The notes below the pieces were generated by a model, which worked only from the letters and a program-made list of their open reading frames with translations, searched no databases and was not told the DNA's origin. This document shows positions 21,033 through 30,944 of a stretch of DNA of 64,000 nucleotides, one piece after another. Each line of letters begins with the position of its first letter. The first letter of the stretch is position 1. The position numbers and the translations under genes were made by a program. Origin of the DNA: Shinisaurus crocodilurus (lineage: Eukaryota; Chordata; Lepidosauria; Squamata; Shinisauridae); contig JAHFWL010000259.1 of the NCBI GenBank assembly GCA_021292165.1, positions 186,001-250,000 on the forward strand, written 5' to 3'.

Positions 21033-21555
21033 CAGGGCCGGTGCTACCATTAGGCCAGTGCTTCTCAAATAGTGGGGCGGGCCCCCCAGGGGGGGCGCGA
21101 GGCTCCGTAAAGGGGGGCTCGTTTGACCTCAGTTAAAAGTTTTTTTTAATATTGTGTTCCTTTAAATCCTGTGCTCCTTTAAATCTTTTCTGCTACAGTT
21201 AATAAAGCTATTCTTTGTTGTAAATTGATCCACATTTCTTTCTTTTTTTATTCTCTTATACGTTAATAAGGATACAGTGTTATGCAGAGGTGTACTTATA
21301 ACAATTTTATAGACAAATGATACTATTTACAGTCGCGGGGGGGGCGCGAAATGTTTTCTTCTTCCTAGGGGGGGCATGACAGAAAATAATTGAGAAGCAC
21401 TGCATTAGGCCAACTAGGCACCTGCCTAGGGCGCAGGGCTAAAGGGGGCACCAGAAACGCCTTTAAAAAAAAAATACAGCACTCTCAAGTGGGAAGGGGG
21501 GGGCGCTAAATATCTGATCTTGCCTAGGGCACCAAACTGCCTTGCACCGGTCCTG
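21033..21555. mobile_element. hAT-like element split by a nested hAT
   Basis: Ends CAGGGCCGGTGC and GCACCGGTCCTG are flanked by exact 8-bp TSDs, TATCCAAT, at 21025-21032 and 21556-21563. The uninterrupted sister at 38541-38703 shows the pre-insertion state: here 347 bp plus an 8-bp duplication interrupt it after CCATTAGGC. Confidence 0.92.
21056..21402. mobile_element. 347-bp Zaphod-like hAT nested in another hAT
   Basis: Ends CAGTGCTTCTCAA and TTGAGAAGCACTG are flanked by exact 8-bp TSDs, CATTAGGC, at 21048-21055 and 21403-21410. GTGGGGCGGGCC and GGGGGGGCGCGAGGC near the left end resemble Tip100/Zaphod-type hAT termini. Non-coding. Confidence 0.88.
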
Positions 21556-21898
21556 TATCCAATGTATATGGAGGATTATTAGCTGTTGCAAGGGACCGGC
21601 TCATCTTTCCCAGGCTGCCATATATATATGGCAGATATGGGCTATATGGGTTCTTTCGGCTGCCATCGGCGAGTGGAAACATTACCACTGCTGCTTCCTT
21701 CTGGGTTATCATATCCTGAACGGAATGACACAATAGCACATTGAATGATTGACCGGGGTACTCTTTTCTGGCCTAGGAAATCAGGAGATCAGAATGCTCT
21801 CAGTCCTGTCTCCAAGGACGTACAGTGGAGGTGGGGAGCTTTCTGTGGCCCAAGCACCACATTTGCTCTGGGCAAGCGTATCAGGGCTGCATGCCTGG

Positions 21899-21934
21899 AG
21901 GGAGTGGGAGTGGGAGTGGGAGTGGGAGTGGGCG
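21899..21934 (+). repeat. (GGGAGT)n hexamer repeat
   Basis: Six or so perfect GGGAGT units, followed at 21941-21950 by a poly-C run. Confidence 0.85.
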
Positions 21935-21997
21935 GGGCTCCCCCCCCCCCCGCTGCTGGCATGTGATCCCCCACCACGCTTGCCTGGACACACACAC

Positions 21998-21998
<1 letters not shown>

Positions 21999-22038
<40 letters not shown>
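21999..22038 (+). repeat. (AC)n microsatellite
   Basis: A run of about 17 CA dinucleotides. Confidence 0.9.
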
Positions 22039-22040
<2 letters not shown>

Positions 22041-22597
22041 CCCACGGGGAGAGAAATTGCCTTCTTCCCCCATGGGCAGTTTGTAGACAAGAAAGTAGCA
22101 GGCAATTTTAGATCCTCCGTTTATTAAAAGGGGGGGGGGAAACAGCTCTTAATGCAAAACTGTCGCTATTCCTGGTTGAAAAAGACAGGTTCCTTGGCTG
22201 GTGGAAAACAGAAGTAGAGATCAGCGAAGCACTCTTTATATTAACAAAGCTGGAGACAAATGTGGATGCTGCTGTGCTAGGTAAAAAAAAAAAAAAAAAA
22301 TGAGTCAGGAGAAGCCAAATGGGATATAGTTTTACTTAGTAATTGGAGGGGATGAAGCCTGAGACAATAAAGTCCCAGCTGCGTGAAATCCTCTCCCTCC
22401 AGGGTCCCGCTGCCGAACGGCTTGATTCGGTATGTTAGCAGTCAGGTCTGTGCTGAAAAACCAGATCTGAAAAGGAGGCAGAGAGCTGGCTTTTGGTCTC
22501 TGCGGGAAATCCTACAGCCCTGTGTGGGTTCCCTTCAGCATCTGATGGGGCACAGGAATCTGTTGGAGGGGTCATTCTGTGGGCCCTCAGCTTAAGC

Positions 22598-22732
22598 CAG
22601 TGTTTCTCAACCTTGGGTCCCCAGATGTTTTTGGCCTACAACTCCCAGCATGCCCCAGCCAGCATAGCTGGCTGGGGCATGCTGGGAGTTGTAGGCCAAA
22701 AACATCTGGGGACCCAAGGTTGAGAAACACTG
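22598..22732. mobile_element. Family A palindromic hAT-like MITE, variant ends
   Basis: A 135-bp hairpin with TSDs GCTTAAGC (22590-22597) and GCTTACGC (22733-22740), 7 of 8 matching. Its ends read CAGTGTTTCTCAACC and GGTTGAGAAACACTG: three differences from other copies occur in both arms at paired positions. Confidence 0.92.
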
Positions 22733-23079
22733 GCTTACGCTCAGCCTGTATATACATGTAAATATAAACCTTCCGTCACAGAAATGCCATAAGTCTCTGG
22801 TGACCCCCTTCTAAAGAAACTGAGCCCTGAGTAGGTGCTGGAGTGGAGCCCCTGAAACTTCTCACTGCCTAGAAACGGGGTGCACGCACGTAACACCCAT
22901 CACAAACGCCTCTACCATTCGCCGCTGGAGGCAGGGAAACGCAGCGGTGTCATTGGTGTGTGATTCATAAATATTACGAGAAAGGGGGAGAAAGAAAAAC
23001 CGAGCGGGAGCAGCTCTGTTTCTCTTGTAGCGCCTAAATCAACCTTCCCCAGGCTGGTTGTGGGACGCTGGGACAGTCC
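22733..23079. other. Unassigned sequence
   Basis: No gene or repeat recognised. Confidence 0.35.
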
Positions 23080-23165
23080 CCTGCAGACAGGCGTAAGCCC
23101 CGTTAAACATAGTGGGACTGACTTCTGACTGAGTAAATAAACCTGCATAGCATTGCACGCACGGT
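23080..23165. mobile_element. Family D fragment
   Basis: GTAAGCCCCGTTAAACATAG, TGGGACTGACTTCTGACTGA and CCTGCATAGCATTGCACGC follow the D-type order. Confidence 0.5.
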
Positions 23166-23214
23166 GAATTTGGCATTCCATCGAAAGGGCCGAAAGCTTT
23201 GCGGCTGTGCACCC

Positions 23215-23580
23215 TTTATTTATTTATTTATTTATTATATTTATCAATCGCCCATCTGGCCGGTCACCCAGCCACCCTGGGCGATGTACAATTAAAACAC
23301 AGCAAAACAACACAATAAAATATAATAATTAAAACAATATAAAAAATTCTCATTAAAAACCTAACCCACCCCATATTCCCGCCTGAACAGCCATGTTTTT
23401 AATGCACGGCGGAAGCTCATCACGGAGGGGGCATGGCGAAGGTCACTAGGGAGGGAGTTCCATAATGTGGGGGCCGCCACAGAGAAGGCCCTCTTCCTAG
23501 TCCCCACCAGCCTGGCTGCTCTGGCTGATGGGATAAGGAGAAGGCCGTCCGTGGCAGACCTTATTGAGCGGCCTACTTGA
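23215..23580 (-). mobile_element. L2-like LINE 3' end, minus strand
   Basis: On the minus strand the coding remnant gives AAPTLWNSLPSD-type sequence (23440-23480), followed by the 3' UTR with CATCGCCCAGGGTGGCTGGG and an (AAAT)n tail at 23216-23238. Confidence 0.72.
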
Positions 23581-23696
23581 TGTTGATGTTTTTATTCAGA
23601 AGTCCCACTGAAACCAACAAGACTAATAAATACGCAAGGGATTTTCGGCCTGCCGTTTAGGAATATACACGAAGCTGCCTTATATAGACCCAGTTC

Positions 23697-24044
23697 GCAC
23701 GACACGGCAGGTTACCGTGGGTTAATTATCCCGTGATTAGCTACAGTGCGTGCAGCTGCTGTTTTGAATATGCTACCTCCGGATCGGGGCGATCTAGGGT
23801 TGCAGTATATCATGCAAACCCGGCTCTCATGGGTTAATCGAGGGTTAAACAACCCACACTTATCCCTCAATTAGTATTTGGGGTTAAGCGTGGGTTGTTT
23901 AACCCTCGATTATTCCATGATAGCCGGGTTTGCACGACACGCGGAAACTCCCCCAATTGGAGCTTGCTTATGCGTCCCGCACACACCAGGGCTAATCGTG
24001 GGTTAATTAACCCATGATAAGCTGCTGCGTCGTGTGAACCGGCC
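23697..24044. mobile_element. Family E fold-back element
   Basis: Ends GACCCAGTTCGCACG and CGTGTGAACCGGCC are inverted repeats; the interior alternates GGGTTAATTA, AACCCACGCTTA and GTTTAACCCTCGATTA segments that pair with each other. No TSD was identified. Confidence 0.6.
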
Positions 24045-24486
24045 CATAATGTCAGTCGGTCGGCCCACCAAACCAGAACTCTCTGCCCCAGTTGGCGGCA
24101 GCTCTTAAGAATGGCCAGGTGCAAAAGAGGAGCACAGAACTCCTGCTCCTTTCAGGCTTGTGTACAGAGTGGGAAATTCAGCATCTGGCCATGGTAGGCG
24201 CTCTAGAGATCCTTTGAAATTATGATGGCAGGGGCTGGAGGCCATCGCTCCTCCCCGTGGCATAGAGCCTCCATTGTCTTAATTGGTAGATTAATCAACT
24301 AAAGTACCTTGAATTCAAAAGCTGCTGGAGTAGAAAGTGCGCTCAACTTAACACCGGCCCCCTTCTGCTTCACATATCGCATTGACAACTTTTTCATTCG
24401 TCACTAACTTTTTCGTTCCGTTAACAAGCGCAGAAGGGTCTCTTGGGAAAACGACTCAGCCCCTGCTCCCGCAAAAATGGGAACCA
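24045..24486. other. Unassigned sequence
   Basis: No gene or repeat recognised. Confidence 0.35.
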
Positions 24487-24815
24487 CAATACGGTGATTA
24501 TTTATTTTATTTATTTATTTAAAATATTTCTTGGCTGCTGTTCAGGGCAGGAGCCCTCCCAAGGCGATGTACAACAGTAACACTTACATCCTAAAAACTG
24601 ATGCGGTAATAAAAAAAAAAAAACAGCCAGCATTCCCAAAAACAACAGACACCAGCGACAAAACTTACAAACACGCCACTGCAGCTACACAACCCAGTCC
24701 GATAAAACATACAATCAGGGGAAGGCCAAAGCAAATAAGTATGTTTTTCAGGGTCTTCCTAAAAGCCTGCGGTGATGGGGCCTGGCGGAAGAAAATGAGC
24801 AAGGAAGGGAACTAA
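24487..24815 (-). mobile_element. LINE 3' UTR remnant, minus strand
   Basis: Minus-strand reading gives a degraded ORF2-like end near 24760-24800 and a 3' UTR with GTACATCGCCTTGGGAGGGC and an (AAATAAAT) tail at 24490-24515, as in L2-like copies. Confidence 0.55.
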
Positions 24816-25560
24816 CTTGCCTTGAACCTCAATGGTAAAGAGAGCCTGACATTTAAATGGGTAATAACAATGAGGTTTCTTCCTTACTCCCAAATTCTTT
24901 GGAGTACAATGAGGTCTCCGCCTGTTCGGTAGCTAGAGATTATGACAAAAAACCCTGAGTCATTCGCCATTTGGACTGGGAAATGCCAAGGACCTTCTGA
25001 GTCATCCTTCGAACAACACACACACAGCAAGATTCTGCCTTAGGACTGCACATCTGAATATTGGTGTTGTGCCATCGGCCGCCTTTCAGATTCTGAGCAG
25101 GGCTTGTTTTGTTGTCCCTGCCCTGTGACTCACGCCTGGCAGCCTGTGAAACACATTCCCTTCATGCTAGTTACGCATCCAGGGTGTTGCCGCAAACCGG
25201 GGGAAAGTCACAAAACTCGCACCTCTGTGGCAGGCCTGGCTTCTCCACTTCTAGTCCCGGCAGGTGCAAAACTGCTGAGACGCGGAGCAGAGAACAGGAC
25301 TGGAGAACAATTGGAAGGCAGGGCAGGGTGGGCGTTGCGGGAGGGGGGAGACACACACACACACACACACACACACACCAGGCGGTCTGCACAACCGGTG
25401 ACCTGCCAAATTGAATGTAGAAAAGGCCAACAGGATTGGGGGCTGGAGAATTCTCCTGCTTTTGCAGACTACCTGGGATTTTGCGGATAGTTTTTTTTAA
25501 AAAAAAAACAACGGGTGCGCGGAATAGGAAAAAATAGAACAAAACAGAACAAAAGAAGAG
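24816..25560. other. Unassigned sequence with (AC)n
   Basis: No gene recognised. An (AC)n tract lies at 25351-25378, and A-rich/T-rich sequence at 25492-25560. Confidence 0.4.
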
Positions 25561-25589
25561 TTGTGCTACCAAAGGCCTACCTTTTCCAG

Positions 25590-26215
25590 CATTGTGATTT
25601 CCGGTTCCCACAGTGGCCCACAGATGCTCCTGGGAAGCCCACGAGCAGGACTTGAGGGCAATAGCCATTCCCCCGTGGCTGAGCGGCTGATCCTGGGGTA
25701 GTCTATAGCCTTATCCTCCATGGATTTGCGTAATCCCCTTTCAAATCTATCTAAGGGCGCGATGCTATGCATGTTTAGACAGGGGGGGGGGAAGTCCTAC
25801 AACTCCCATCATTCCCCAGCCAGCCATGCTGGCTGGGGGATGCTGGGAATTGTAGGACTTTTTTTTTTCTATTTAAACATGCTTAGGATTGCGCCTTAAG
25901 CTGGTGGCCCTCACCACATCTCGAGCAAGCAAATTCCATGGTTTCACTATGTGCCGTGTGAAGAAGTACTTCCTTCTTTATCTCTCCAGAATTTCCCGCC
26001 ATTCAGCTTCACGGGTTGTCCTGGGTTTTTTTTTTTCTTTTTAATATTATGAAAGAGATGGGGTGGGGAAAACGTCTCTCTGTGCGCTCGCTCCACACCA
26101 TGCATCAGTTTATGGCACTTCTATCATGTCCCACGCACCACACCTGTGCCGCTTCCTCGCCTTCTTTCTAAATGAAGTAACCCCAAACATCATAACCGTT
26201 CTTCACGCGGCGGGG
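25590..26215 (-). mobile_element. CR1-type LINE remnant, minus strand, split by a family C MITE
   Basis: CCACAGATGCTCCTGGGAAG, CCTTATCCTCCATGGATTTG and CCCCTTTCAAATCTAT (to 25753), then after the MITE CTCACCACATCTCGAGCAAG, AATTCCATGGTTTC, GTGTGAAGAAGTACTTCC continue the same CR1-type 3' region in antisense, with a TTCACGG and TATGAAAGAG region further on. Decayed. Confidence 0.65.
25754..25898. mobile_element. Family C palindromic MITE with TAA duplication
   Basis: Left end GGGCGCGATGCTATGCATG and right end CATGCTTAGGATTGCGCCT, with core TCCTACAACTCCCATCATTC and its complement. It is flanked by TAA on both sides, interrupting a CR1 remnant. A 3-bp TAA/TTA duplication is the PIF/Harbinger pattern, although the core is hAT MITE-like. 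Confidence 0.75.
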
Positions 26216-26475
26216 GGTGGGGGAGCTCCCGGATGATTTCGGTTGTCCCCTTTCTGCACCTTCTCCAGTTGTAAATGTGGAGAAAGCCCAACACAAGTCT
26301 GCACACACACACACAGTCTTCGCCCAAGGGAGGGGGGCGAGGAAGGGGGGATGAAGTCACAGGAGAAGTAGCCAGACAGACCGTCATCCCCAACAAAGAA
26401 GAGTCTCAGTGGAGATCCACAAAACCAAGGAAGGACCATCAAGAACCATCAAACTATCAGGGCAGTCTCAAAGAG

Positions 26476-27020
26476 CTGTAAAGTACCAGTATGTCACCTT
26501 CTTCCCGGGCAGGAATAAGCCCCCACCTGACACGAAGGGGCAGGCATAAGCCCCCACCTGACCTGGAGGGTGGGGAGAGCGGGAACTCAGGGGTAGAAAA
26601 CCCCTCTCCCTTCCGGTAAAGGGTTGTTGGGAACCCAGGGTACTTCGGGGCCAGATTCGTCATCCAAGCGGCAGCCGGAGTAAGCCATTCCCATCCCCGG
26701 ATCGGCCGACCCGGAGCCAGGCTGAAACTGACTAGCGTAAAGTCTCTGATCTGAGGTAATTGACCAGATTCAATCTGCTAGCCCAAGAGCCTATTTCATT
26801 GATGAACGCAGGGGTCAACTAAGGTTGTGTTGACATTGTAGTATTCCTGGAAAGCTGTTAGTTCCGCTCTGTGTTTTGTGTAAACAAATAAAAAGCCTTA
26901 TTTGGTCATTTAAAGGGCTTCGGTTTCCTCTTGTGCGCGAAAGCCTCTCAGGTGGTCGCCACTCCAGCGCTCGTACGGGCTGTAACTCAGTGCCGGTTAA
27001 CCCGTTAAGCGCCGAACTCA
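26476..27020 (+). mobile_element. LTR-like sequence (possible solo LTR)
   Basis: A tandem pair of AAGCCCCCACCTGAC-containing units (26515-26565) looks like a U3 repeat. A polyadenylation signal AATAAAAAGCC lies at 26887-26897, followed by a GC-rich U5-like part ending near 27015. No gag or pol sequence flanks it. Boundaries and family are uncertain. Confidence 0.45.
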
Positions 27021-28009
27021 CGCATAGGATCCAGGTAGTGATCCTTCACAGTAAAAAACAAATAAATCATTGCTTTCCAGGGAAGTGCCCAGAAACAGTA
27101 TTCCGAGTGTGACCTTACCATAGATCTGCCAAGCGGGAAGTGCATAACAGTGGGCAAGCAACCCACCCCGCATGCCCCCACCACATGCCACGCAGTCACA
27201 CACCTTCATGGGGAGAGCTGGCATGCGGAGATGCCCCTCTGAAGTGGGAATGAAATGGGAAGAAAACTGAGGCAGAAAAAAGACACACACACACCCCTCC
27301 TGGGAACAGACCGCTTGAAGATAGACCCCCCTTCTGAGAACAGACTGCTTACATGGCAATAAATTACTGCCGCGCCGTATTTTAAGGAACTAGCCAGATA
27401 AGACTTGCCCGCGCAGCAAAATGTAAGAATAGTACAGGAAGCACCTTGCAGGCATGCCAAAGAGCAAGTGACAAATAACTGATGACGTATTGCGGACGTA
27501 CAGGTGGGAAATGAAGAATCGAGACAATCAGTTGGTGTTTAACTGGGCCACGTTTATTTACATATTTACATACAATGAACTGCAAAGGGATCGAGTGCGG
27601 GTTATTCTATTCTGGCCTGTTAGGCCGCTCTGTTATGCACTTGGGCGGAGCATCAAAAACCGGGAGGTGGCAAGGAAATCCGCCGCCTCCCCCTTTTGCA
27701 CTTTCCAGTGTTGGGAGCCTTTGTTGCGTCGCTCCCTCTCGGAGTCTCACGACAACAAGCTTGGCGAGAACAAAGGCCTCACAGGCGTTCCTGACCCCCA
27801 GCTGTCTGAGCCTACTGACCCATCCATCTGAGGCATCCTGAAACCGCCTGTCACCTGAATGGTGCCAGGGATGCTCACCTCACCCTATCCATACCCTAAC
27901 CCGCACTTACCTGCCCACTATCTATCTGTGACCATTTTTCTTGCTATGTGCCCTAACTAAAATTCTCCCAACCCTGCAGTAGTATGGAGTAGGCGAAACG
28001 CGCCCACCC
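27021..28009. other. Unassigned sequence between two LTR-like stretches
   Basis: No protein domain was seen. It might be non-coding internal sequence of a retroelement, but nothing shows this. Confidence 0.35.
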
Positions 28010-28029
28010 CCCTAATAGGGATAAGCCAA

Positions 28030-28445
28030 AATTCCTACTCGGCCCCTTAACGGCGACCAGAGGAGCCCATACTGAATACAGGGCGGGCGGGAGGGAGGGA
28101 GCTGCGAAGAACAAAGAGGGTGTGGGGCGGTGATGCAGGTCCTAATATTGGCTCCTGTAACCCCGCCCCCCCTACCTGAGACATACCTGCGAGAACTGGT
28201 AAGTCTCGCTTCTCCTCCCCCCACGTCCGCAAAATTTATCCCCGCCCACAGCTGCATGTGATGCGGGGGAAGGTCATAATGCTTTCCTATATAGAGAACT
28301 GATTGCTTCTGTATCGGGGTTCAGTTTGGCGATTCAATCCCCTGAACCGGTTGCTAGCAATAAAGCTGTTTTCCAAGCCCGAGGTGGTCCGAGTCCTTCA
28401 TATTCCCCGGAGAAGGGTGATTTTTCTGCAACACCTCCGCACGAG
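28030..28445 (+). mobile_element. LTR-like sequence
   Basis: A GC-rich part with CCCCGCCCCCCC (28162) is followed by a TATA-like CCTATATAGAG (28287-28297) and, about 70 bp on, by AATAAAGCTG (28359-28368), then a GGTGGTCCGAGTCCTTC block. Promoter, transcribed part and poly(A) signal in this order suggest a retroviral or retrotransposon LTR; ends are not defined. Confidence 0.45.
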
Positions 28446-28496
28446 GTATCCCTCCCCCACCCCATCACTATTATGCTCCCCGCAGCCTGCCAAACA

Positions 28497-28642
28497 GTCT
28501 TCGGGTGCAACCCCCTGCATGTTTAGACAGAGGGAAAAAAAGTCCTACAGCTCCCAGCATTCCCCAGCCAGCTGGGCCTGGGGGATGCTGGGAGCTGTAG
28601 GACTTTTCCCTGTCTAAATATGCAGGGGGTTGCACCCTTAAT
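28497..28642. mobile_element. Family C palindromic MITE
   Basis: Arms TCGGGTGCAACCCCCTGCAT and ATGCAGGGGGTTGCACCCT, with TTTAGACAG / CTGTCTAAA and a core of TCCTACAGCTCCCAGCATTC and complement. The CCCCCTGCAT change is present in both arms. Right flank TAA. Confidence 0.78.
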
Positions 28643-29018
28643 TATAATGTCCAACGTGAGAGATACGGGAGAAGCCTGCTTGAAAAATCAGTCCCGGAAG
28701 GCCTTCGCCTTAACGTTCCAGATGTTAGTGAGCTTGTTGCTGTTACTCAGTGGCGGGCGTGAGATACTCTGTACGAGCTCAGAGGCATGGCTGCTGAACC
28801 GCAGCCTCTCGTTGCAGCCATTAACGGGGTGAAACTTTCCCCCATCGTCACTCTTCTTTTCTCCTTGCCAGGAGAAGCTTCACCTGCTTCATTTCCATGT
28901 GCGGGGGGGGGGGGGGGAGAGCTACTTAAGTAAGCACAGGAGCAGACGGCAGCCCCAGTGACCTTTGACCTCTGAATCAATCCCGGCCCCCAGCCCCACC
29001 ACCTCTCCAGGGAACTGG
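28643..29018. other. Unassigned sequence with poly-G
   Basis: No gene recognised. A G-run of about 15 lies at 28902-28917. Confidence 0.35.
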
Positions 29019-29262
29019 AGCCAGTGTGGCGTAGTGGTGAGAGTGTTGGACTGGGACTCGGGAGACCCGGGTTCTAGTCCCCACTCGGCCATGAAGCTCA
29101 CTGGGGGACTTTGGGCCAGTCACTGACTCTCAGCCTAGCCTACCTCACAGGGTTGTTGTGAGGATAAAATGGAAAGGAGGAGGAGGAGCATGTAAACTGC
29201 CTTGGGTTCCTTGCAAAGGGGGGGGAAAAGTGGGATATAAATATAAGAAGTAAGTAAATACA
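29019..29262 (+). repeat. Sauria SINE, near complete
   Basis: GGAGCCAGTGTGGCGTAGTG starts the tRNA-derived head; box B GGTTCTAGTCC follows; then CATGAAGCTCACTGGGG, GGGCCAGTCACTGACTCTC, CACAGGGTTGTTGTGAGG and a tail GGGATATAAATATAAG. This is the squamate Sauria SINE arrangement, with a 3' end of Bov-B type. Confidence 0.9.
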
Positions 29263-29795
29263 TTAAAAACGGAGGCTGATCGGGGGAGATCAGGCATGGA
29301 AAGTCTGATCTGTTGAGTGGAGCTGCAGTGCCTTTGCGGGGTGCGGGAACGGATTGCTGGGCCCAGAGCTTTTCAAGCCCCCCCCCCCCCCCCTGCACCG
29401 TGCCTTCCTTTCTCCATTTAACGCCTCCTCCCTTGTGCTGAGTGGCTGCCAAGCCAGGCAGGTCTCTGGGGGAGGATTTATTGGCAGTGATTAAAGAGCA
29501 GCAGGCAGCAGTGTTCAGTTTGATTTCGCCCCGCTGCAAAAAAGCCTCGCTGGAAATAAATGGTTGTGAATTCAAAGTAATTAAACAGGTGAAAGAAAAA
29601 CATGCGGCCTCCTGCATGAGGTTAGTGCTGCTGGCGGCCACAGGCAGGGGATGGAGCCGCTCGTGGGGGGGGATACACAGACACACATGTGTGCGCGCAC
29701 ACGTTCCCCTTCCCTTGAACCGCTGTGCGGAAGAAGCAAGTGTGGATCACGGGAAGCTGCCGTATACCGAATCAGGCCCTGGGTCCATCTGGGTC
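29263..29795. other. Unassigned, possibly single-copy sequence
   Basis: No repeat recognised at 29400-29640, which is AT-balanced with TTAAT and ATTTATTGG motifs and looks unlike the surrounding repeats. No open frame with a known domain. A C-run lies at 29380-29395. Confidence 0.4.
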
Positions 29796-30208
29796 CATGA
29801 AACCCACTGGCTGACTTTGGGCCAGTCACTGACTCTTAGCCTAACCTACCTCACAGGGTCGTTGTGAGGGTAAAATGGAGAGGAGGAGGAGGAGGATTAT
29901 GTAAGCCGCCTTGGGTTCCTTGCAGGAAAAAAGGCGAGGTACAGTCATGCCTTGGATTGAGAGCATAATTCGTTCCGGCAATGTGCTTGTAATCCAAAAC
30001 ACTCTTATATCAAAATGAAATCCCCCAAAAAAAAATTTGTACAGAGATTTTTAATTTAAGCCGTACTATGGTACTTGTATTGCAAGACGTCGCTTGTATA
30101 TCAAGGCAAAAAAATTAAATACATATTTTAAAATTTGCTTGTCTTGCAAAATGCTCTCAAACCAAATTACTTGCAATCCAAGGTATTACTGTATAAATAT
30201 AATAAATA
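29796..30208 (+). repeat. Sauria SINE (3' two thirds) split by a Tigger-like element
   Basis: ATGAAACCCACTGGCTGACT to AAAAAAGGCGAGGTA (29796-29941) continues after the insertion as TATAAATATAATAAATAAA (30192-30208). The tRNA head is missing. Confidence 0.85.
29942..30191. mobile_element. Tigger/pogo-like mariner MITE
   Basis: Ends CAGTCATGCCTTGGATTG and CAATCCAAGGTATTACTG are inverted repeats, flanked by TA on both sides (29940-29941 and 30192-30193). Subterminal AATTCGTTCC is typical of Tigger-type termini. It is inserted in a SINE tail. A second copy, inverted, is at 47235-47483. Confidence 0.88.
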
Positions 30209-30214
30209 AAGCCC

Positions 30215-30365
30215 AGGATTGTCTCTACACTGACTGGCAGCAACGGCTCTCCAGGGTTTCAGGCAGGCGTTTTTCCCAGCCCTGCCTGGAGATGCTGGGA
30301 ATCGAACCCGGGACCTTCTGCATGCAAAGCAGGGGCTCTGCCACTGAGCCACAGCCCCTCCATGT
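30215..30365 (-). repeat. tRNA-derived SINE, minus strand
   Basis: Read on the minus strand: GGGGCTGTGGCTCAGTGGCA (box A region), GCATGCAGAAGGTCCCGGG, GTTCGATTCC (box B), then GCATCTCCAGGCAGGGCTGG. This differs from the Sauria SINE; a second copy lies at 49915-50070. It is not a functional tRNA gene because the body continues into SINE sequence. Confidence 0.75.
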
Positions 30366-30404
30366 GAAACACTCTGAGACCCTGAAAACCTCTCCGTGGC
30401 TTAA

Positions 30405-30676
30405 AGGTAGCCTTCTCCAGCCTGGTGCCCTCCAGCTGCATTGGACCACAACTCCCACAATCCTCGGCCAGCAGGGCCCACGGCCATGTTGAAATCCAAC
30501 GTATCTGCCCAGCGCCAGGTTGGGGAAGGCTCCCCGACAGCAAACCTGCCCAACCTGGTGCTCGCCGGATGTTTTGAGCCACAACTCCCATCATCTCCGA
30601 CCATTGGCCATGCTGGCTGAGGATTGTGGGAGTCGTAGTCCAACACATCTTGAGGGCACCAGGTTGGGCAAAGCTG
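30405..30676. mobile_element. Two adjacent family B palindromic MITEs
   Basis: First copy 30407-30533 (AGCCTTCTCCAGCCTGGTGC ... CGCCAGGTTGGGGAAGGCT). Second copy 30546-30672 (CTGCCCAACCTGGTGCTCGC ... GGCACCAGGTTGGGCAAAGC), with core CCACAACTCCCATCATCTC and TGGGAGTCGTAGTCCAACAC. Confidence 0.75.
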
Positions 30677-30679
30677 GCA

Positions 30680-30932
30680 GGAGCCAGTGCGGCGTAGTGG
30701 TGAGAGTGCTGGGCTGGGACTCGGGAGATCCGGGTTCTAGTCCCCGCTCGGCCATGAAACTCACTGGGTGACTTTGGACCAGTCACTGACTCTCAGCCTA
30801 ACCTACCTCACAGGGTTGTTGTGAGGATAAAATGGAGAGGAGGAGGATTATGTAAGCCACCTTGGGTTCCTTGCAGGAAAAAGGGCGGGGTATAAATATA
30901 ATAAATAAATAAATAAATAAATAAATAAATGA
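30680..30932 (+). repeat. Sauria SINE, full length
   Basis: Head GGAGCCAGTGCGGCGTAGTG, box B GGTTCTAGTCC, body through GGGTTGTTGTGAGG, and 3' end GGGCGGGGTATAAATATAAT with a long (AAAT)n tail. Confidence 0.93.
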
Positions 30933-30944
30933 TGTCGGGGGGGG

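Noticed and set aside
21899..22038. Hexamer and CA repeats considered as a CRISPR-like or telomere-like array.
   Set aside because: They are simple microsatellites without spacers; the unit is GGGAGT, not the vertebrate telomere TTAGGG.
27989..28001. GGCGAAACGCGCC considered as a second hammerhead 3' core.
   Set aside because: No CUGANGA box or stem I partner lies upstream.
30280..30355. Possible tRNA gene with box A and box B on the minus strand.
   Set aside because: The match continues on both sides as SINE sequence, and a second degenerate copy exists at 49915-50070.
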